A DNA stretch of 64,000 nucleotides from Athripsodes cinereus (lineage: Eukaryota; Arthropoda; Insecta; Trichoptera; Leptoceridae), in assembly GCA_947579605.1 (NCBI GenBank), contig OX388307.1, positions 20,375,237 to 20,439,236 on the forward strand, read 5' to 3'. Below are positions 59,040-64,000 of the stretch, one piece after another. Position 1 is the first letter of the stretch; every line of letters starts with the position of its first letter. The position numbers and the translations under genes were made by a program. The notes below the pieces were generated by a model. The model did no database searches and was not told the origin of the DNA. It was given only the letters and a program-made list of their open reading frames with translations.

Positions 59040-59420
59040 ATTGGTAAAACGCTGCGCGATAGAGTGAAGAATGAGGATATCAGGAAAATGAGCGGATGCG
59101 AGAAGAGTGTTGTGGATAGAAGGCGTGTAAATAAGTTACGATGGTTTGGACATGTTGAGCGAATGCAAGATGAAAGAATGACGAAGAGGATGTATGAAAG
59201 ATGAGGTGCGAGGAAGCGCGGAAGGCCAAGAACCACGTTGCTTGAGCACGTGGATCAAATCCTAAAGAACGGCCGCGTGTTGAGTAAGAGAAATCGGCGA
59301 ACATATGTGAGAAACTGGATGAATGTGGAGGAAGCGAAAGAAGTTTGTAAGGATTGATCTATACGGCGTTCCGGTCTCTCTGCCTACCCGGCGTGAGGGT
59401 ATAGATAGATATAGATAGAT
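59040..59420 (+). pseudogene. Third nested copy of the same non-LTR 3' end, broken
   Basis: Starts GKTLRDRVKNEDIRKMSGCE, then VNKLRWFGHVERM, a stop after TKRMYER, GARKRGRPRTTLLEHVDQIL in frame, MNVEEAKEVCKD, stop, and a tail of TAGATAGATATAGATAGAT (about 59400-59420). It is preceded by an ATT microsatellite (59022-59041). Confidence 0.85.
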
Positions 59421-59639
59421 TATATGCTCAATACATAGTGTACGGCCCTCCTTGCCTTTGCTGCGGGTCACCAATTCACCATCGAACCATCTGAAGCGCA
59501 CCCCGTGCTAGCACCCACACTAGCATACATACGTCATTGTTTCCACCAAGGAAGCCGTTCTGAGGAGGGACCATGCTCCACGCACCCACAGGTGGTCCGC
59601 CTGCTCGGAGGTAACACACAGATGACACAGACACTGGTA
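59421..59639. other. GC-rich patch in the centre of the foldback element
   Basis: Stands out from the AT-rich surroundings. The minus strand gives a frame with VRFRWFDGELVTRSKGKEGR (59262-59501 region) that looks like a retroelement-associated repeat fragment, but I cannot name it. Confidence 0.35.
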
Positions 59640-60353
59640 TATTAATAAAATTTCACAATTTTTTAATACAAATATAACACTTGGAGTGTTTTAAGGTCAA
59701 AATATATAAGAAAACACGCCAAATAGTCTGATAAAATGATGAAAAATTACTATATACACATAGTTATTAGTTTTACGATATAGATACATAAAGGTTGATG
59801 GTTAGAAATCGAAATTAAGAGTAACAAATACAAATTTAAAGATTTTTTTCATACAAATAATACACTTGGAGTGTTTTTAGGTCAAAATATATAAGAAAAC
59901 ACGCCAAACAGTCTCATAAAAGGATGAAAAATTACTATATACACATACTTATTAGTTTTAAGATGTAGATACATAAAGGTTGATTGTTGCAGATCGAAAT
60001 TAAGACTAACAAATAAAAATATCAAGAATTTTTTTCATACAAATATTACACTTGGAGTGTTTTTAGGCCAAAATATATAAGAAAACACGCCAAATAGTCT
60101 GATAAAATTATGAAAAATTACTTTATACACATAGTTATTAGTTTTACGATATAGATATAAAAATGTTGATTGTTACAGGCCGAAATTAAGACTTACAATT
60201 TAAAAAAATAAAAAAATATATCATTCTCTTGACGTATGTCACTTTGGCTTGATATGGCTGCGCCGTGCGAATAATATTTACCTCTTATTCGCACGGTAGT
60301 GTGCGAATAAGGATGAAATATTATTCGCACGCCGTGCGAATAAGACCAACCTT
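59640..60353 (-). repeat. Right arm of the foldback element
   Basis: Inverse of the left arm with three, not two, 186-bp units (each with acacttggagtg and agaaaacacgccaaa), then the palindrome block 60260-60345. Confidence 0.9.
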
Positions 60354-60358
60354 AAATG
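60354..60358 (+). repeat. 5-bp target duplication, right, of the foldback element
   Basis: AAATG, as at 57122-57126. Confidence 0.7.
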
Positions 60359-60834
60359 AATCACCTCCATTATTTCTTCGTGGAAAATACTGTATAATAA
60401 TACCGCAATCAAATAACTTTAATAATATCATAAAACGTAGAAAATAATTTTTCTATACGTCGGAAAATGTAAATTTTACTTCCAGGAAATTAATTTTATA
60501 ATACTCATTCCCTTGCATAAGTTTATTGTTTAAACTGTATGCACCAATCAGATTTACAAAATAATTCTAGGATTTTTACTATGGCATTTTTGTACCTCGT
60601 AGCATGTTTTTGCGAATGGATAAAAATAATTTACATAATTTTAAAAACTCCAAATATAAATATGTACATTATTCTATATTCAAAGGCCATGCATTCATTT
60701 ACGAGTGATCAGAGATTCAAATACCTACTAATATTTTTTTTAGTTTATTTATTAACAGAAGCAAATAATAACAAAACCTTTATCTTATGCGTGAAACATT
60801 TTTATTTGGTTGTGAATAAAATTATTAACTGAAA
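60359..60834. other. AT-rich noncoding stretch
   Basis: A 97-codon plus frame at 60539-60832 is hydrophobic (FLYLVACFCEWIKIIYIIL) but AT-driven; no family is recognised. Confidence 0.35.
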
Positions 60835-60915
60835 TGTGCCTTCATCCTGGCATGGAGAGGTTGACTTGCATGTTTATACATGCAGTTAATCCGCTGGCTA
60901 CGCTGGCTCACACAA
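60835..60915 (-). repeat. Partial copy of the ~220-bp interspersed family
   Basis: catcctggcatggagaggttgacttgcatg...ccgctggctacgctggc, the reversed end half of the family. Confidence 0.55.
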
Positions 60916-61058
60916 TAACAATAAACGTACCACGAAACAACATAGAAATAAATAACTAAGAAATTTATATGAAAGAAGTTATAATACTTTCATAGATATA
61001 ATTTATTATACAGCATATTGCCATACCACCTGCATGTTTTCAAAGAATGTATAGGTAT

Positions 61059-61102
61059 ATTACCCATGTTTGTATTACCCATGTTTGTATTACCCATGTT
61101 TA
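61059..61102 (+). repeat. 15-bp tandem repeat, three units
   Basis: tattacccatgtttg repeats with starts 15 bp apart (tacccatgtt at 61061, 61076, 61091). Confidence 0.92.
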
Positions 61103-62260
61103 GTTTGAGTAGGTACCAACGCTTCACTCATTTTATTACTGCGCTAGTTTAGGAATGGTAATGTATAGAAATAATGTATTATTATTTTTTGATATTATAC
61201 TTGCATGAAAGGATATGCATGCTATTATAGATTCTTAAAATATACAGTATTTTTTTTTATTATTCTTTTTTCATATCTATTTATATCTACTGTCATAGCA
61301 TTTCTCGCAAGTGGAAAAAGTAATGAAGAATAATATTTTTATATTGTTATACGGTTTGCAATTCCATCACTGTACTTTGATTTTAAATGTCCTATAGAGG
61401 AGGATTTACCTACTTTTTAACAATACATTTTAACGAAAACCATTTTTTTACAGAAAGAAAAACTCGGGCAACTGAATAATAATATTCACTATCGTTAATA
61501 CAAGGGTAAAACTAAGGCCATTAAATATAATGTGACTAAAATTATTTGATAAAAGTTGAGCAGAACATGAAGAAATAATTTTAAATTCCTAAACCAAATT
61601 GAAAATATTGCGAGAAAGCCAAATAATATCGTTTTTTCATATTTTCATAATTACCATATTAGAGCCCTTTTCTCTGAAACAATTAAAAATGCAAAAATAT
61701 AACATTTAAATCGTAGTTCTGCTAAATATCATTCAGAATATGAAAAAATTTGATGTACTTATGTTATCTAATTGTGACATGAAAGTCAAATGCCCTTCAG
61801 GACTAAAGAACCTTTATGACTTACAGAACTTAGAAATCGGGGTCATTTGATTGTTTGAATTTTAAAATCAGCATACGTTTTTGAGCTTTTAAGATCTTAA
61901 ATCTAAAGGATATAACGTGATCGACCCAAAGATAGCATTTGCGTCGCATAACTCATCCTCCACCGCCTGTCACAAACCCCAACTAAAGGGTTAACGGACG
62001 AATCCACCCTTATTAAATAGAAACAAATTATTCAATACATACTTACATATGTATGTTCTGTATAGTTAGGCACATACATTGAGTTCTTTCATAGTAATTT
62101 GTATTCATCACGAAATTCTATTTGCTTTATATAGAAAGAGTTGGAACATTAAGTCTGCGAACTATTAATGTGAATACAGGGAGATACTCTGACGAAAGCA
62201 GATGTTATTATGAACCATTGGGTAAATAATATTATGATTTAGACTTTTTCTATTATTACC
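61103..62260. other. AT-rich noncoding stretch
   Basis: Nothing recognised. Confidence 0.4.
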
Positions 62261-62346
62261 ATAAAATGCGAGATCTTCTATACATTCGTTGGTATGTAAA
62301 TATACAATACACAGAAAATGAAACATCATATATATTTTTTTCGTTA

Positions 62347-62505
62347 ATGGCGGCGTACAGACAACTGGATGCGATCGTCAATCATCTAGCATCAAGGAAA
62401 AATCTTAAATCTTTCGGCGACAATTCGGATCATTCTCCGCAGAAATATTGGAATGAATGCCTTCGTTATCCGGCCATGAGACGTAATGGACGGGTAATGA
62501 ATTAA
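62347..62505 (+). CDS. Unrecognised short frame, possible host exon
   Basis: ATG at 62347 opens MAAYRQLDAIVNHLASRKNL and runs 52 codons to TAA at 62505. The composition is richer in G/C than the surroundings and includes several Arg, Ala and Trp codons. A possible splice donor (GG|GTAATG) lies at about 62494, which would make this a first coding exon. I know no family for it. It could equally be a chance frame or an old transposon piece. Confidence 0.25.
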   Translation: MAAYRQLDAIVNHLASRKNLKSFGDNSDHSPQKYWNECLRYPAMRRNGRVMN

Positions 62506-63244
62506 ATATAATATCAATATGTTAAATTATACGTAATATTACATATTGATATTGTAATTAAGTATGTAAACGTGTACCAATTACAACCACTCGCATATCC
62601 ATAATAAAAACACTCGCAATACTTTTAAGCAAAATATATCATAAGGCTGTTTATGTCGTTCAGGAAGAAAATATTTTTTAATTATTTCCGTAAATATGCT
62701 CACAAATAGAATCAAATAATTAATATTTGTTATGTATTATTTTGTTTGTTTGTGGATACTAAACCAGTATGATTCACTGGATATTTTGTGGCTTGCCTAA
62801 ATAAAGGAGAAGAAAAATAATCATAATAATGGCAATATTTTCGCCATTAAATTGTTTTAACGGCGCTATAAAAGAGATGTTCGATGGCTTAGTGCATATG
62901 ATATGGAAAGTGCCACAGAGGGATTTTACAGACGAACATTTTGAAAGTTTAACTATTGCTTTGTTTATGAATTTGAAGGCTTAATTAATACATTATCATA
63001 GTCACTGATTTATTAAATTACCATATTCATGCACAACAATCTTGGAAAAATACAAAGTTTTTTGTGTTTGTATCTTCGTATCTCGATTTGACCAAAAACT
63101 TTACTTACCACCTGTGCCATCGACATTATTTAGTTTGTACCTGTAAGTTATTGTCTATTATCTATTATCTATGAAATCATTATGAAAAATAAGAAAGTGA
63201 AATAGAATGAAGAGTAATTTTTGCCTACTTTTTTTAATCTACTA
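62506..63244. other. AT-rich noncoding stretch
   Basis: Nothing recognised. Confidence 0.4.
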
Positions 63245-63465
63245 CGCCATCACGGCATATCCCACAAGTTGCGTAGCCAGCAGACCAGCCGCATGTAATA
63301 AACAAGCAAACTCTCCGTGCCAACAAAAAATCAAGATATTCACAACAGGTGGAAAACCTCATTGCTAAATTAAAGATATTTTTATATTTTCGAACAACTG
63401 TCTTTTAGAGGACACTCGAAAACTTATGGATAAAAGTTGGAGACCAATTCTTTGCTTTTTCTCAC
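63245..63465 (+). repeat. Full-length copy of the ~220-bp interspersed family
   Basis: Runs catcacggcatatcccacaag ... gtagccagcagaccagc ... ctctccgtgccaacaaaaaa ... ggtggaaaacctcattgct ... gaggacactcgaaaactta ... accaattctttgc. Aligns with 16720-16936 throughout. Confidence 0.75.
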
Positions 63466-64000
63466 GATGATTTTAAAAATACAAAAAAAGCCAGACAGAC
63501 AAGAGGAACAAAATACATATTTGATTTTTTTTATAAGGTACATGTCTCGAATAAATCCGTCGAAAATTTTAAAGCAAATAAATATTTCATACAACAACAT
63601 CATAGTGAATACATATAACAATACTTGTAGGCATAAATTTTGATTAATTAATGTAAAATAATTAATTCCAACAGCGAGCACTCTATAAACAAAAACATAA
63701 CTTCAACGAAATTCAACACCAAAATAAATTACTGTTAATATATTATTAGAATATGACATAATAATAACAACAACAAACAACCCTTCTGTAAAAATAGAAA
63801 CAAAATATAACTACGATAGGTACTTCATAGCAGTCAAACTACACATGATCTTAATCATGAATTATATAATATTCAAATATGTTTACTTTTAAGAAATATT
63901 CGCTCTTTTACACAATATTTACAGTTTTTTTACAACAACATAATTTAAAAACTATTTATTTCCACAAAATTGAGTAGTGTTTCAAGAACTTTGAGGGATA
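63466..64000. other. AT-rich noncoding stretch to window end
   Basis: Nothing recognised. Confidence 0.4.

Larger units (their letters stand above)
57127..60353. mobile_element. Foldback-like element with tandem-repeat inverted arms
   Basis: A 3227-bp unit starting AAGGTT and ending AACCTT, flanked by AAATG. The left arm (57127 to about 57645) and right arm (about 59640-60353) are inverted copies. The outer 110 bp hold three TTATTCGCAC palindromes, and inside them lie 186-bp tandem repeats: two in the left arm, three in the right. The centre (57650-59640) holds nested non-LTR fragments and a GC-rich patch. Long inverted repeats made of short tandem repeats define foldback elements; no transposase is present, so it is non-autonomous or of unknown superfamily. 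Confidence 0.85.

Noticed and set aside
60539..60832. 97-codon frame resembling a membrane protein
   Set aside because: Hydrophobicity follows from AT-rich codons; no homology or gene context.

Overview
The window is AT-rich insect DNA with no complete host gene that I can recognise. It is an intergenic or intronic stretch built largely from transposable elements of several classes and ages. tRNA-derived SINE-like fragments, non-LTR 3' ends with short microsatellite tails, and frequent taggtacc-type strings suggest Lepidoptera. That is an inference; only 'arthropod, probably insect' is well supported. There are no bacterial-style operons, CRISPR arrays or rRNA genes.

Layout. 1-1975: 5'-cut non-LTR retrotransposon (reverse transcriptase C-terminal half) with a (TAAA)n tail. 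2934-6627: Gypsy-type LTR retrotransposon, minus strand, with identical 165-bp LTRs and a CAAAT target duplication, but lacking most of gag and the protease active site. A 98-bp tandem duplication follows at 6628-6823. 8006-10907: P-superfamily DNA transposon carrying a decayed THAP-domain gene, bounded by 8-bp target duplications; a second, inverted, internally deleted copy lies at 46778-48690. 13168-13237: perfect 70-bp palindrome next to a non-LTR 3' fragment (13262-13575). 24598-25529: mariner element with an in-frame transposase deletion. 29820-30119 and 50423-50540: hairpin (MITE-like) elements. 33492-33854: three 121-bp tandem repeats. 38378-41675: head-to-head pair of Penelope-like elements around a 200-N assembly gap, enclosed by a 15-bp direct repeat. 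53425-53998: second non-LTR 3' copy with a (TAAA)n tail. 57127-60353: foldback-like element whose long inverted arms contain 186-bp tandem repeats and TTATTCGCAC palindromes, with several nested copies of one non-LTR 3' end inside.

A degenerate family of about 220 bp recurs at least nine times (7437, 7771, 14805, 16720, 17165, 21835, 23099, 42300, 60835, 63245) and may be an undescribed SINE or MITE.

No gene set works together here as a host pathway. The coding content is mobilisation machinery, mostly broken: reverse transcriptases (non-LTR, Gypsy, Penelope), an integrase, a GIY-YIG endonuclease, a mariner transposase missing part of its catalytic core, and a THAP DNA-binding fragment. The best candidates for something new are the foldback element, the P-like pair, and the Penelope palindrome with a possible hammerhead ribozyme core in each arm.
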